The position numbers and the translations under genes are program-made. A stretch of DNA of 64,000 bases, taken from positions 1,054,001 through 1,118,000 of the forward strand of contig JAILXW010000001.1 of the NCBI GenBank assembly GCA_045430305.1, given 5' to 3'. Numbering within the stretch: the first letter of the stretch is position 1; each line of letters begins with the position of its first letter. This document shows positions 45,666-54,761 of this stretch, piece by piece. A model generated the notes under the pieces. That model was not told the DNA's origin and ran no database searches. It saw only the letters and a program-made list of their open reading frames with translations. Origin of the DNA: Agarilytica sp045430305. GTDB taxonomy: Bacteria > Pseudomonadota > Gammaproteobacteria > Pseudomonadales > Cellvibrionaceae.

Positions 45666-47168
45666 TTATTCTGGGCGCATATGCGGGAATAGTAATACGT
45701 CACGAATGGATGGAGAATCCGTTAGCAACATTACCAATCGGTCAATGCCGATACCCTGCCCTGCTGTTGGTGGCAACCCGTATTCCAACGCACGTATATA
45801 ATCAGCATCGTAGTGCATGGCTTCGTCATCACCGGCATCTTTTTCTGTCACTTGCGCTTGGAAACGTTCGGCCTGATCTTCTGCGTCGTTAAGCTCCGAA
45901 AAGCCATTGGCAAGCTCTCGTCCGCCAACAAAAAACTCAAAACGGTCTGTAACAAAAGGGTTATGGTCGTTGCGGCGAGCAAGCGGAGATACTTCCGTTG
46001 GGTATTCAGTGATAAAGGTCGGTTGATCTAATCGATGTTCAACGGTTTTTTCAAAAATTTCGATTTGAACTTTACCTAAGCCCCATGAATCTTTAAGTGG
46101 AATATCCAAATGTTCGGCAATTTCACGCGCGGCATTTTCATCCGCAAGCGCTTCTGCGGTGATATTGTCGTTGTAATGTAAAATAGAATTAAACACACTC
46201 AAGCGCTGGAAGGGTTTTGCAAAATCGTAGGTGGTTGAACTCACCACTTCACCATCGGAATTTTTCACTGTATTTACAACTTCGGTGCTGCCTAGAACTT
46301 CACTGGAAAGCTTGCGAAGCATGTCTTCAGTCAGGTCCATTAAATCGTTATAGTCTGCGTAAGCTTGGTAAAACTCCAGCATGGTAAATTCTGGATTGTG
46401 ACGCGTTGAAAGCCCTTCGTTACGGAAGTTACGGTTAATTTCGTACACGCGTTCAAAACCACCTACAACCAAACGCTTCAAATACAACTCTGGTGCAATA
46501 CGCAAAAACATATCGATATCGAGTGCGTTGTGATGTGTTTTAAATGGACGAGCCGTGGCACCACCGGGAATCACTTGCAACATCGGCGTTTCTACTTCAA
46601 CAAAACGCTGGTCATTTAAATAGCTACGAATGAATGAAATCACACTAGAACGTATTTGAAAGACATCACGCACTTCAGGGTTCGCGATTAAATCAACGTA
46701 ACGCTGACGATAGCGAATTTCTTGGTCTGCCAAGCCTTTGTGTTTATCTGGCAGCGGGCGAAGCGCCTTGGTGAGTAATTTGTACTCTTCAAGATTAACG
46801 TAAAGATCACCTTTACCTGATTTATGCAAAGCGCCTTTTACACCCACAATGTCACCAAGGTCTAAGCTTTTAGCAAAAGGGCGAGCCTCTTTAGCAACAT
46901 AGAGTTGAATACGACCCGAGCCGTCTTGCAGCTCCATGAAAGCGCCACGGTTGCGAATAATTCGCCCAGCCACACTCACGATATTGTTGGCTTGCTCTAA
47001 TTCTTCTTTAGACTTTTCACCAAATTCGTTTTGCAATACTTGTGCTTGATTTTCTGGACGAAAATCGTTGGGGAATGCATTACCCTCTTCGCGAATGGCT
47101 TGGAGTTTTGCTCGTCGTTCAGCAATTAGTTTATTCTCATCTTGCTGTGGCGTGTTTTCTTCGCTCAT
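45666..47168 (-). CDS. lysS: Lysine--tRNA ligase, class II
   Basis: Charges tRNA-Lys. From the ATG at 47168 (GGGA about 7 nt upstream; MSEENTPQ) it has 500 aa, near the E. coli 505. A TTG four codons upstream begins the longest frame but overlaps the ribosome-binding site. The N-terminal OB fold (about 60-150) binds the anticodon. Class II motif 2 (FERVYEINRNFRNEG near residue 260) and motif 3 (GQGIGIDRLVMLL near 475) are complete. It lies downstream of prfB, as in E. coli. Confidence 0.98.
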   Translation of the reverse strand: MSEENTPQQDENKLIAERRAKLQAIREEGNAFPNDFRPENQAQVLQNEFGEKSKEELEQANNIVSVAGRIIRNRGAFMELQDGSGRIQLYVAKEARPFAKSLDLGDIVGVKGALHKSGKGDLYVNLEEYKLLTKALRPLPDKHKGLADQEIRYRQRYVDLIANPEVRDVFQIRSSVISFIRSYLNDQRFVEVETPMLQVIPGGATARPFKTHHNALDIDMFLRIAPELYLKRLVVGGFERVYEINRNFRNEGLSTRHNPEFTMLEFYQAYADYNDLMDLTEDMLRKLSSEVLGSTEVVNTVKNSDGEVVSSTTYDFAKPFQRLSVFNSILHYNDNITAEALADENAAREIAEHLDIPLKDSWGLGKVQIEIFEKTVEHRLDQPTFITEYPTEVSPLARRNDHNPFVTDRFEFFVGGRELANGFSELNDAEDQAERFQAQVTEKDAGDDEAMHYDADYIRALEYGLPPTAGQGIGIDRLVMLLTDSPSIRDVLLFPHMRPE

Positions 47169-47299
47169 CATTTTTCCCAAATTTTTGGTGTTAGTACTTT
47201 CTATTTAATTGAAAATTTCGGCCGTTCAGCGGCGGCGTAAAATAGGCCTTAAAAATACGAGTATTCGAAACCTGCTAGAAAGGTTCGGGGTCAAATTTT

Positions 47300-47360
47300 A
47301 AGGACCGTCTGCGACATGAATGTCGCAGTAGAGCTTCATGGACGAATTCACGCGTGTCCG
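47300..47360. repeat. Intergenic palindromic (REP-like) element between prfB and lysS
   Basis: CTGCGACAT (47309-47317) and ATGTCGCAG (47320-47328) form a perfect 9-bp palindromic stem with a 2-nt centre. A second, looser inverted repeat follows, GGAC (47340-47343) with GTCC (47356-47359) around ACGCGT. The GCGACATGxATGTCGC core resembles a repeated intergenic element of marine gammaproteobacteria as I remember it. No second copy was seen in this window. Confidence 0.5.
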
Positions 47361-47418
47361 AAAAATTGATCACGAAAGCGCTCGTCATCTCTAAAAAAGC
47401 TTACATAAAAAGGCTGCG

Positions 47419-48514
47419 TTAAAGCCCGGCCTTCAAACTCGCCTCAATAAACTCATCAAGTTTGCCATCTAATACAGCCTGACAATTACTTGTTTGCACA
47501 TTCGTGCGCAAATCTTTAATGCGTTGATCATCCAACACGTACGATCGAATCTGACTACCCCAACCGATATCCGACTTTGTATCTTCGAGTGCTTGCTTCT
47601 CAGCGTTACGCTTTAACATTTCTAATTCGTACAAGCGCGCACGCAACATTTTCCATGCTTGATCACGGTTAGCGTGCTGCGAACGCTGACTTTGGCATTC
47701 TACAACCGTGCCCGTCGGCTCATGGGTTAAGCGCACAGCAGAATCGGTTTTGTTAACGTGCTGGCCACCTGCGCCAGAAGCACGATAGGTATCGGTTCGC
47801 ACATCTGCAGGGTTAACATCAATCTCGATATCGTCATCAATTTCAGGCGAAACAAAAACAGAACAAAACGACGTATGACGGCGGTTGCCAGAATCAAAAG
47901 GTGATTTACGCACTAAACGGTGTACGCCAGTTTCTGTACGTAACCACCCAAAGGCGTATTCCCCTTCAAACCGAATCGTAGCGCTTTTAATGCCCGCGAC
48001 TTCCCCCGCAGAAGCTTCCTCTAAGGTGGTTTTAAAGCCCTTGGCTTCACCCCAGCGCAAATACATGCGTAATACCATTTCTGCCCAGTCTTGCGCTTCT
48101 GTACCGCCAGAACCGGATTGTACGTCTAGGAAAGCGTTGTTCGGGTCCATATCCCCCGAGAACATGCGACGAAACTCGAGTTTTGCCAGCAGTGCATCAA
48201 GCCCCTCAACTTCCGCCGAAATATCCTCGATACTGCCTTCGTCGTCTTCTTCGACGGCCATCTCAATGAGATCACGACAATCGCTTACACCTGTGTCGAG
48301 ATCATCAATCGTTTTAACAACCGCTTCTAAGGAGGAACGCTCTTTCCCCAATGCCTGTGCACGCTCTGGCTTATTCCAAACGTCTGGCTCAGCCAGTTCT
48401 AGCTCTACTTCGGCAAGCTGCTCTTTCTTTTCAGCGTATTCAAAGATACCCCCTAAGCACATCAGTGCGCGATTGAAGCTCGGATAATTTATTCGTTAGC
48501 GGGGCTACTTCCAT
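47419..48514 (-). CDS. prfB: Peptide chain release factor 2 with +1 programmed frameshift
   Basis: RF2 terminates translation at UGA and UAA. The reading frame begins at ATG 48514 and runs 24 codons (ending DVLRGYL) to an in-frame TGA at 48442-48440. The slippery site CTT TGA follows an internal Shine-Dalgarno-like AGGGGG, the classical autoregulatory arrangement. The +1 frame then continues with GAA at 48441 for 340 codons, giving 364 aa against 365 in E. coli. The stop-recognition motif SPF (KSPFDSGNRR) and the catalytic GGQ (SGAGGQHVNKT) are present. Low RF2 should favour the frameshift. A 250-nt gap with a palindromic element separates it from lysS. Confidence 0.97.
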
Positions 48515-48684
48515 CAGGGTCTCTTTGACTCGTTAAATTTGGGGGAAATTCAGGGCGCGGATTGTACCCCAGGGTCCAATTGACTTAAAGCTGGCGAGTT
48601 ATAGCGATAAAAATCGATATATGCGATAAGAATCACACTTTAATAAACAAAAAAGCATATAAATCAAAAAGATAGAGCATCTTG

Positions 48685-48712
48685 TTGACATTAAGCTTTA
48701 CGAAACTAAACT
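48685..48712 (+). promoter_or_regulatory. Putative sigma-70 promoter of the 84-aa ORF
   Basis: A perfect TTGACA (48685-48690), a 16-nt spacer and TAAACT (48707-48712) lie 38 nt upstream of the GTG start in an AT-rich stretch. The -10 matches four of six consensus bases. Confidence 0.5.
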
Positions 48713-48749
48713 AACTTATTGATAATAATGATCTGGGGAGATCAGCATT

Positions 48750-49004
48750 GTGGAGTTTTTAGAAGCCAGCAACAGTGAATGGTGTGACATGTGGGAGGCT
48801 CTTGGGGAGCACGGCCTGAACAAAGGCGACCCTATTTGCCTATTTATGGGGGCATGCTGGGAATACATGGGGTCAACAGAAGACCATCACATTTTCAGGC
48901 ATCTCAAACACCCCGCTACTGGCGCGCAAGAGTTTGCTTATATTGAGCGCACAAAAATGCATTTATCGTGGGCAGACCAAGTTTCTGGCGGCATGTGCGC
49001 CTAA
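48750..49004 (+). CDS. Hypothetical 84-aa protein
   Basis: GTG start with GGGGAG about 9 nt upstream and a good promoter candidate, so expression is credible. The sequence is acidic at the N-terminus and rich in Trp, His and Cys (WCDMWEALGEHG, HHIFRHLKHP, MHLSWADQVSGGMCA). No signal peptide or membrane helix. No family was recognised. His/Cys/Met content would suit metal or haem binding, but this is only a guess. Confidence 0.65.
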   Translation: MEFLEASNSEWCDMWEALGEHGLNKGDPICLFMGACWEYMGSTEDHHIFRHLKHPATGAQEFAYIERTKMHLSWADQVSGGMCA

Positions 49005-49377
49005 ACTGAGGTTCGCGGTGAAAGTCAGGCTGCAACACAACGTTCAACCTCACCACTGCATACAAGGCTCAGTTTTCGCAAAGCTAAGCTTAGCTAAGCC
49101 CAGGTGATATCACGCGCTTTATAAATACACCAACGGACTCTGATACCCAAGCCCAATAAAAGACACACCCCTACCTGCATCACCCCTAGGCTGGAGTACG
49201 AGTTGAGCATAAGTACAGCAGGGCAAATTTAATCGGCCCAAGACTTTAGTCGCATACTCGTTTTTCACACCGCTCTTTCTGATCCCCTGTCTATACTTAA
49301 AGACTAGGATCAACTCACCGGAACGACCGATAACATTCAGGCAAGAATACCAAAAGCGATTCAAAAGAGTATTCATT
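49005..49377. other. 373-nt intergenic region before the Cache chemoreceptor
   Basis: No convincing gene. An 85-codon minus-strand frame lacks a ribosome-binding site and protein-like composition. A 14-bp palindrome, AGCTAAGCTTAGCT, lies at 49082-49095. The receptor promoter presumably lies in the right half but was not resolved. Confidence 0.45.
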
Positions 49378-51018
49378 ATGACAAATTGGCTTCACAACAC
49401 CAGCATACGCACTAAGCTCTCGATTTTAATATTGAGCGTACTTATACCCATGTGCTTGCTTCAAATCCATGAGCTCAGTAACAACCGCGACATGCTTTAC
49501 CAAGAAAGAAAAGCGGAAACCAAGCAAGTTGTTGAAGCTGCGTTCGGCATCATGGAGTACTGGGGCAATAAAAGTACCCGAGGGGAGATAAGTAAAGAAG
49601 AGGCTCAGAATATCGTTATCGAGCAACTCAAGGCGCTTCGATATGATGGCAAACAATATTTTTGGATCAATGATCGCCGCCCCTTTATGATCATGCACCC
49701 CTATAAACCTGCCCTAGATGGCACCGATATCTCTAAAAATGCAGACCCGACTGGAAAACGTCTGTTTGTAGAAATGGTCAAGGTTGTCGACCAGAGCGGT
49801 GAAGGGTATGTTGACTACGCTTGGCCAAAACCAGGCGAAAGTAAACCGTCTGATAAAATCTCATTCGTAAAACTCTACAAGCCCTGGGGCTGGATTCTCG
49901 GAACCGGTATTTACACCGATGAGGTCGAATCAATATTTTGGGGGAAAGTACGAAAGTTTATTGGTTTGCTCGCTTTAAATTTGGTACTCATATTTTTTCT
50001 GTCTTTTCAAATCACCTCTGTCATCGTTAATGCTGCCAAAAAACTACGTCATTCATTCGAACAAATCGCTAGCAATAAAGACCTCACGCTCCGTACCGAT
50101 GTAACAAGCAACGACGAGTTTGGCCAAACCGGGATTGCAGTAAATAACATGTTAGATTCTTTTCAAAATGGAATTTCAACGGTTTCCGGCTCAGTAAACA
50201 ACGTAACATCCGCATCAACCCAACTCAAAGCCGACGCCCAAAAAACACATGATGACGTTGAGCGCCAGCATCGAGAAATCGAACAAGTTGCCTCTGCAAT
50301 TGAGGAAATGTCAGCAACCACACGCGATGTTTCTAGCAACATTCAACAAACCGCCGCCTCAACACAGGAGGCAAGCGACAAGAGCACCGAAGGCTTAAAT
50401 ATCGCAAATGAAGCCCGTGAAACTATTTTAGTGCTTTCACAAGAAGTCGAAAGAGCCGCTTCTGCGGTTCAAGATATCGAAGAGGAAAGTAATAACATCG
50501 GTGCAATACTTGATGTAATCAGAGGCATATCGGAGCAAACTAATTTACTTGCACTTAATGCGGCAATTGAAGCCGCCCGCGCAGGCGAGCACGGCCGCGG
50601 CTTTGCTGTTGTGGCAGATGAAGTAAGAAACCTATCACAACGAACACAAGATTCAGTCACGGATATTGAAGAAAAAGTACGAAGCTTTCAAGACGGCTCA
50701 CAAAATGCGGTAAGCGCCATGACAACGGGCAGCGCACAAGCCAACCAAAGTGTAGAAAAAATCACAAAAGTTTCTGGTGTACTTTCGCAAATCAACGACA
50801 CAATGCAAAAGATTAATGCGACGTCTGGCCAGATCGCCACCGCCGCAGAACAACAATCGGCCGTCGCAAACGAAGTAAGCCAGAACATTTCGAAGATTAG
50901 CACCCTGGCCGAATCAACGGCGAATCGCTCAACACAAAGCGCACAAGCCAGTGAAACGCTAGTAAACCTTTCTCAAAAGCTAAAAGCTGTAACGGATGAG
51001 TTTAAATACAAAGGCTAG
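49378..51018 (+). CDS. Methyl-accepting chemotaxis protein with Cache sensor
   Basis: A 546-aa transmembrane chemoreceptor. TM1 is at about 14-30. A periplasmic single-Cache (sCache_2-type) domain covers about 35-190 (YFWINDRRPFMIMHPYKPALDG, WGWILGTGIYTDEVE), a fold that usually binds small carboxylates or similar metabolites. TM2 is at about 198-222. HAMP runs to about 275. The signalling domain carries the tip NLLALNAAIEAARAGE and GRGFAVVADEVRNLSQRT. No C-terminal CheR/CheB pentapeptide is present (ends DEFKYKG). No chemotaxis gene adjoins it; it is a stand-alone receptor gene. Confidence 0.95.
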   Translation: MTNWLHNTSIRTKLSILILSVLIPMCLLQIHELSNNRDMLYQERKAETKQVVEAAFGIMEYWGNKSTRGEISKEEAQNIVIEQLKALRYDGKQYFWINDRRPFMIMHPYKPALDGTDISKNADPTGKRLFVEMVKVVDQSGEGYVDYAWPKPGESKPSDKISFVKLYKPWGWILGTGIYTDEVESIFWGKVRKFIGLLALNLVLIFFLSFQITSVIVNAAKKLRHSFEQIASNKDLTLRTDVTSNDEFGQTGIAVNNMLDSFQNGISTVSGSVNNVTSASTQLKADAQKTHDDVERQHREIEQVASAIEEMSATTRDVSSNIQQTAASTQEASDKSTEGLNIANEARETILVLSQEVERAASAVQDIEEESNNIGAILDVIRGISEQTNLLALNAAIEAARAGEHGRGFAVVADEVRNLSQRTQDSVTDIEEKVRSFQDGSQNAVSAMTTGSAQANQSVEKITKVSGVLSQINDTMQKINATSGQIATAAEQQSAVANEVSQNISKISTLAESTANRSTQSAQASETLVNLSQKLKAVTDEFKYKG

Positions 51019-51070
51019 ATGTAATAATTCTTTGAACTAAAAAAATCGCATTTAGCTTTTATATGCCGAC

Positions 51071-51865
51071 TCAAGGGCATACAAAAACACTGATATACCA
51101 GGGCGTATCTTGACGGGTAAGCCCCATTTTCACATCAGGCTTTGCATCGTCGCGAGCCAGTGCTTCTCTTGATAGCTTTCTTAAAGCGCCAGCGGTTTCG
51201 CGTTCTTGTCTGTTGTATCGAATCTCGTAGCCTTCGATTTGATAGTTCGCCTTCGCATTAATAGACTCTGGAAGCTCACGAATCCTTACCCGCCCTTTTG
51301 CATTTTCTGCCATCAATTGGGCGCCTATTTTTTCTGCTTGTTGCTTCGCGATACTACTCGATTCTGTACACCAGAAAATATCAAAATCCCACTCACCCCA
51401 ATTGTAACTTGGCGCTCGGTCATAACTTTTAGTTGGTGCCACATAGGTCTTGCGTTTGAAACTTTGTTCTTGCGCCAATATTTGCCCAATATTCGACTTA
51501 ACGCTCGGAGCACCACCTTGCTTCAGCACATTTAATAAAGAAGAACGCAGTGGCTCTTCCACCATTACCACGACAAAGGCTTTCGCCGCTTCTTGTTTCT
51601 TTTCATTACCCTCTTCTAAAGATTTGGTGACGATGTCATAGATTCTTATATTAAAATCTTGGTTGCTCTCGCGCTCTTCCCTTTCTTCGCGTGATCGTTT
51701 TACCAACAAATCAATATCACTAATTCGCTCGGTAAGTTGCTGGTCGCGCACGCGCAGCTCTTGGTCATTTTTAGAAACCTGGAAATTTAGTAAGCCCACC
51801 ATCACTGCGGTACCCACTGAAACCAATGGTACGGCAATAGTTTTTACAAAGTTTGCAATATTCAT
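51071..51865 (-). CDS. Hypothetical membrane-anchored protein, 264 aa
   Basis: An N-terminal membrane helix (about residues 9-28) is followed by a highly charged coiled-coil-like stretch (about 32-70; RVRDQQLTERISDIDLLV, REEREERES). After a middle alpha region comes a C-terminal alpha/beta domain (about 155-264; DFDIFWCTESSSIAKQQAEKIG, YQIEGYEIRYNRQ, WYISVFVCP). That domain loosely resembles SPOR/LytR_C-type two-strand repeats. AAGGGA before the ATG supports the start. No family was recognised with confidence. Confidence 0.75.
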   Translation of the reverse strand: MNIANFVKTIAVPLVSVGTAVMVGLLNFQVSKNDQELRVRDQQLTERISDIDLLVKRSREEREERESNQDFNIRIYDIVTKSLEEGNEKKQEAAKAFVVVMVEEPLRSSLLNVLKQGGAPSVKSNIGQILAQEQSFKRKTYVAPTKSYDRAPSYNWGEWDFDIFWCTESSSIAKQQAEKIGAQLMAENAKGRVRIRELPESINAKANYQIEGYEIRYNRQERETAGALRKLSREALARDDAKPDVKMGLTRQDTPWYISVFVCP

Positions 51866-52098
51866 AAATAGTCCCTTGGTTTAGGCTTGTCGCTATTGAG
51901 ATGTAGCTGCTGAGATAAAGCAAAGGCGTTAAGGCGTTTAATTCAACAAATATACGTATAGCCGCATTTTTTAACACTAAAACACCATGAAAATATTTGA
52001 ACAAAACTACTAACATTCAGCAGCCGATACAAGTATTAATTAGCTCGAATAGAAAAACACGCCACACCAAACCTACGCGCGCCACAATGATGAAAACG

Positions 52099-52596
52099 CT
52101 ACGCTCTTTCTTCTTGTAACACTTGTTTGATTTTATTAATTAAATAAGAGCGTCGCGTCTCCATCGACGCAAACGCTTGCAGAGCATTCCCGTGCTCTTC
52201 GGGAAAGGCCGCTGTAATCGCCCAATCGTCTTGTAGTGAGGCATTACCCGATTCCGCCACCCCTTTCGCGACCGCTTCAACATCGCTTAAATATTCGTTA
52301 CAGTATTTTCTGTCTTCAGTATCAAGGTAGATATCGATAGACAGCACGTGTGAATTAAATGCAAACCGGAGATCCCGTAAAGACGCTGCGTCAAACTCGC
52401 CTTTACGAATTTCAGCATGAAGATGCTCCAACTTTTCCCAGAGGCTTTTATAGGCATTCTGACGATCTTTTATATACTCTTCGCGCTTTTCTCTGTTTTT
52501 TTCATAATTCCACTTTTTAAAACCGATAAAAAGCCCTAGCAAAGTGCCAAGCAGGCCCACCAGTGCAACGATAATTGATATTTGCCAGTTTTCCAT
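52099..52596 (-). CDS. Hypothetical membrane-anchored protein, 165 aa
   Basis: One N-terminal membrane helix (about 6-26; ISIIVALVGLLGTLLGLFIGF), then a basic/acidic helical segment (about 28-65; NYEKNREKREEYIKDRQNAY) and an all-helical remainder ending QVLQEERA. The topology resembles that of the 264-aa protein downstream, with a short periplasmic tail and cytoplasmic coiled coil, or the reverse. The two genes are separated by 233 nt. Function unknown. Confidence 0.7.
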   Translation of the reverse strand: MENWQISIIVALVGLLGTLLGLFIGFKKWNYEKNREKREEYIKDRQNAYKSLWEKLEHLHAEIRKGEFDAASLRDLRFAFNSHVLSIDIYLDTEDRKYCNEYLSDVEAVAKGVAESGNASLQDDWAITAAFPEEHGNALQAFASMETRRSYLINKIKQVLQEERA

Positions 52597-52630
52597 ATTC
52601 TCTTTTTCCGTTAGTACGCTTGGCTAAGCA

Positions 52631-53167
52631 TCACCAGATATCGGGCCGATCGAGCGCTGCAACACAACGAGAAGTTACACCCTTAAGCAGCTGCAATTCG
52701 CCGCCAAGGGGTAATACCAACCAACCTTCTGGGTACTGCAGTTCACATGGCGCTTTAACTTGATCTTCATTTATCGACACAAAACCAGTTTTCGAATAGT
52801 AGGCTGGATCACCATAAGTAAATAAAAAGTCTGTATCTTTATTTGTAAGGTGCTCGATACCGGCCCGAATCAAGCCTTGGCCAAGGCCAGTTTTTTGATA
52901 TTCAGTCGAGACGGCCAGGGGAGACAAAATGTAAGCCGTATTTTTATTGGACAACCTCATCCGACTGAAAAATATCCCGCCAACAATTTTTTCTTCTGTT
53001 TCAAATACGCAACCTAGCAATTCGTTCGGGCTCGTACTCTCTATCAAACTAGCAACAAGACTACCAATCAGCGCCCCTTCGCTCTCGCCTTCTGAGTCAG
53101 AAAACACACGAGTAAAAAGCGCTATCACTTTCTGGCTATCATCAGCATTAAATAAGCGAATCGCCAC
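52631..53167 (-). CDS. GNAT family N-acetyltransferase
   Basis: A 178-aa cytosolic acetyl-CoA-dependent acyltransferase of the YhbS-like group. The acetyl-CoA pyrophosphate loop is VSTEYQKTGLGQGLIRAGI (Q-x-x-G-x-G/A pattern) near residue 92; the preceding beta-4 strand is TAYILSPLAV. The start is GTG with AGGAG 7 nt upstream. Substrate unknown. Confidence 0.88.
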   Translation of the reverse strand: MAIRLFNADDSQKVIALFTRVFSDSEGESEGALIGSLVASLIESTSPNELLGCVFETEEKIVGGIFFSRMRLSNKNTAYILSPLAVSTEYQKTGLGQGLIRAGIEHLTNKDTDFLFTYGDPAYYSKTGFVSINEDQVKAPCELQYPEGWLVLPLGGELQLLKGVTSRCVAALDRPDIW

Positions 53168-53230
53168 AAATAGCTCCTACTTGTTTTTGAAAACCTAGGT
53201 ACGATCAGTGCATTTCACACATCGGACTTT

Positions 53231-53935
53231 TTATATGGTATCAGCGTTAAATTTTCCATTCTTCAAGAAATAGATAACTTGTTGAATTACTTTTTTATTC
53301 TTCATCATAAATGGATGCGTTACAGGCATAGCAATATGATCATCCATACCGTTTAGCATGGTACTTTCTACAGAAACCTTGCCATCATTTGGTTTCGGAA
53401 GAATTGAGGATAAAATCAGATTAATCGTCTTTGCACCTGCAATGACACCCAAACTAAAGTCAGCCGCGCCTAATTTATTCGGAACACTCATCTCGCCCGT
53501 ACCCAACTGTAAGCCTGCAGGGCCATTTATAAGTTTGAACCCCGGCACAGTCCCAAGACTATCAATAACCTCACTTCCTTGGTTCGGCGGTCCCAACATC
53601 ACTACATGGTTTAAATTGCTAATCTCATATTCGCTCAAGTATTGCCGTACGAGAATTCCACCCATCGAGTGGGTAACAAAATTTACCTTTTTGTCGCCAC
53701 CACATTCTTTAAGCGCCGCCGAAATAGTATCGCCCGCTAGCTTTTCTATTTCATACTTTCGAGAGGGGTAGCCAGCATTTATAGCCTTATACCCTTCTCG
53801 CTCCAGAGCCTCTTCCATTTTGGCCATCGATGAATCCGTACGGGCCAACCCGTGAAGCAATATGACACAATCTGAAGCAAAACCCTTAACCGGCAACACG
53901 ATTACCAATACGAACACTAATGATATTACTTTCAT
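53231..53935 (-). CDS. Secreted alpha/beta hydrolase, lipase-like
   Basis: From the ATG at 53935 the protein has 234 aa; AGGTG lies about 10 nt upstream. The GTG four codons earlier lacks a ribosome-binding site. A signal peptide (about 1-20; VFVLVIVLPVKGFAS) precedes the oxyanion segment VILLHGLARTDSSM and the nucleophile elbow THSMGG (Ser in GHSMGG-type context). A late His lies in GMDDHIAMPVTHPFM. This is the fold of extracellular lipases and PGAP1-like hydrolases; the substrate cannot be told. Confidence 0.88.
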   Translation of the reverse strand: MKVISLVFVLVIVLPVKGFASDCVILLHGLARTDSSMAKMEEALEREGYKAINAGYPSRKYEIEKLAGDTISAALKECGGDKKVNFVTHSMGGILVRQYLSEYEISNLNHVVMLGPPNQGSEVIDSLGTVPGFKLINGPAGLQLGTGEMSVPNKLGAADFSLGVIAGAKTINLILSSILPKPNDGKVSVESTMLNGMDDHIAMPVTHPFMMKNKKVIQQVIYFLKNGKFNADTI

Positions 53936-54046
53936 CTTAATAAACACCTAATGCCCTTCCATATATATGCATACACGAAGGCTCATACGAGAGTGACGCC
54001 ACAGTAGAGTAATTGGCGTCTAACCCAGGTGACACACGGCTAAAAA

Positions 54047-54376
54047 TTACTCTGGCAAACACGAAAATGACATGGTTAATTTAAAATCGGATAACTTAAG
54101 AAAGTTATTCACTTGCTCTGGCACGGGTATCACATCTGAATATTTTTCTGATACGGCTGACAACAAAATATCCACATCGCTATTAGAAATTTTCTGACGT
54201 TCGATAAAGTTAAGTATATCGTGAGAAAATTCTTCTCTTAACGGAATGCAGCCTACATATCGATCATTGCTAGAATGTGGCCGATAGGTCGCCCCATCTA
54301 TTTCTTTCGATAGCACGATGCCCTGCATTTTACTTAAAGACAAAAGGCGTACTGTAACTTCTAATTCGCTTGTCAA
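54047..54376 (-). CDS. Hypothetical 109-aa protein
   Basis: The frame opens with TTG (MTSELEVTVRLLSLSK). No strong Shine-Dalgarno was seen; an ATG at codon 17 is an alternative. The protein is soluble, with beta-like N-terminal half and a helical segment DILNFIERQKISNSDVDILLSAV. It lies between the lipase-like gene and the 103-aa gene on the same strand. No family recognised. Confidence 0.55.
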   Translation of the reverse strand: MTSELEVTVRLLSLSKMQGIVLSKEIDGATYRPHSSNDRYVGCIPLREEFSHDILNFIERQKISNSDVDILLSAVSEKYSDVIPVPEQVNNFLKLSDFKLTMSFSCLPE

Positions 54377-54449
54377 AATTTAATACTCAAATATTTTTCT
54401 TTCTTCTACAACGCTTAAAAACACCCAGCCAAAACATTAGCCAACAGGC

Positions 54450-54761
54450 TTATGCCACTCCCGGGTCAACTAGCCCCAGTATGAATTGGCTTACAATTTC
54501 ATCGTTGCCAGAATCGCCATTGCTATGATTTTTGTATGAGTACGCGTGGAAAATACCGTCGATAATTTTCCCTGAGACCGACACGATATCATTTTCATTT
54601 ATGTTCGGCGGCGTACTCGACCTTATTTCTATTCGTTGACTATCAATATCTAAACTGGTTTTTTCAAGCTTGGTGGCACCTTGTGATTTAGGCGCTTCAT
54701 AATGCCGATACAAACGAGCAGCACCGCTAACATTTTGGGCAGCGCCTTTTATAGTATTCAC
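54450..54761 (-). CDS. Small OB-fold-like protein, 103 aa
   Basis: GTG start at 54761 with GGAG 8 nt upstream. The longer frame to 54893 adds a 44-residue Arg/Cys-rich leader that looks non-coding. The middle shows an OB-like pattern (RIEIRSSTPPNINENDIVSV, then SGKIIDGIFHAYSYKNHS). The N-terminus begins NTIKGAAQNVSGAARLYRHY. This resembles small nucleic-acid- or ligand-binding barrels, but the assignment is only by eye. Confidence 0.6.
   Translation of the reverse strand: MNTIKGAAQNVSGAARLYRHYEAPKSQGATKLEKTSLDIDSQRIEIRSSTPPNINENDIVSVSGKIIDGIFHAYSYKNHSNGDSGNDEIVSQFILGLVDPGVA

Noticed and set aside
49119..49376. 85-codon minus-strand frame upstream of the Cache receptor
   Set aside because: Begins at the edge of the receptor gene without ribosome-binding site; sequence does not look protein-like.
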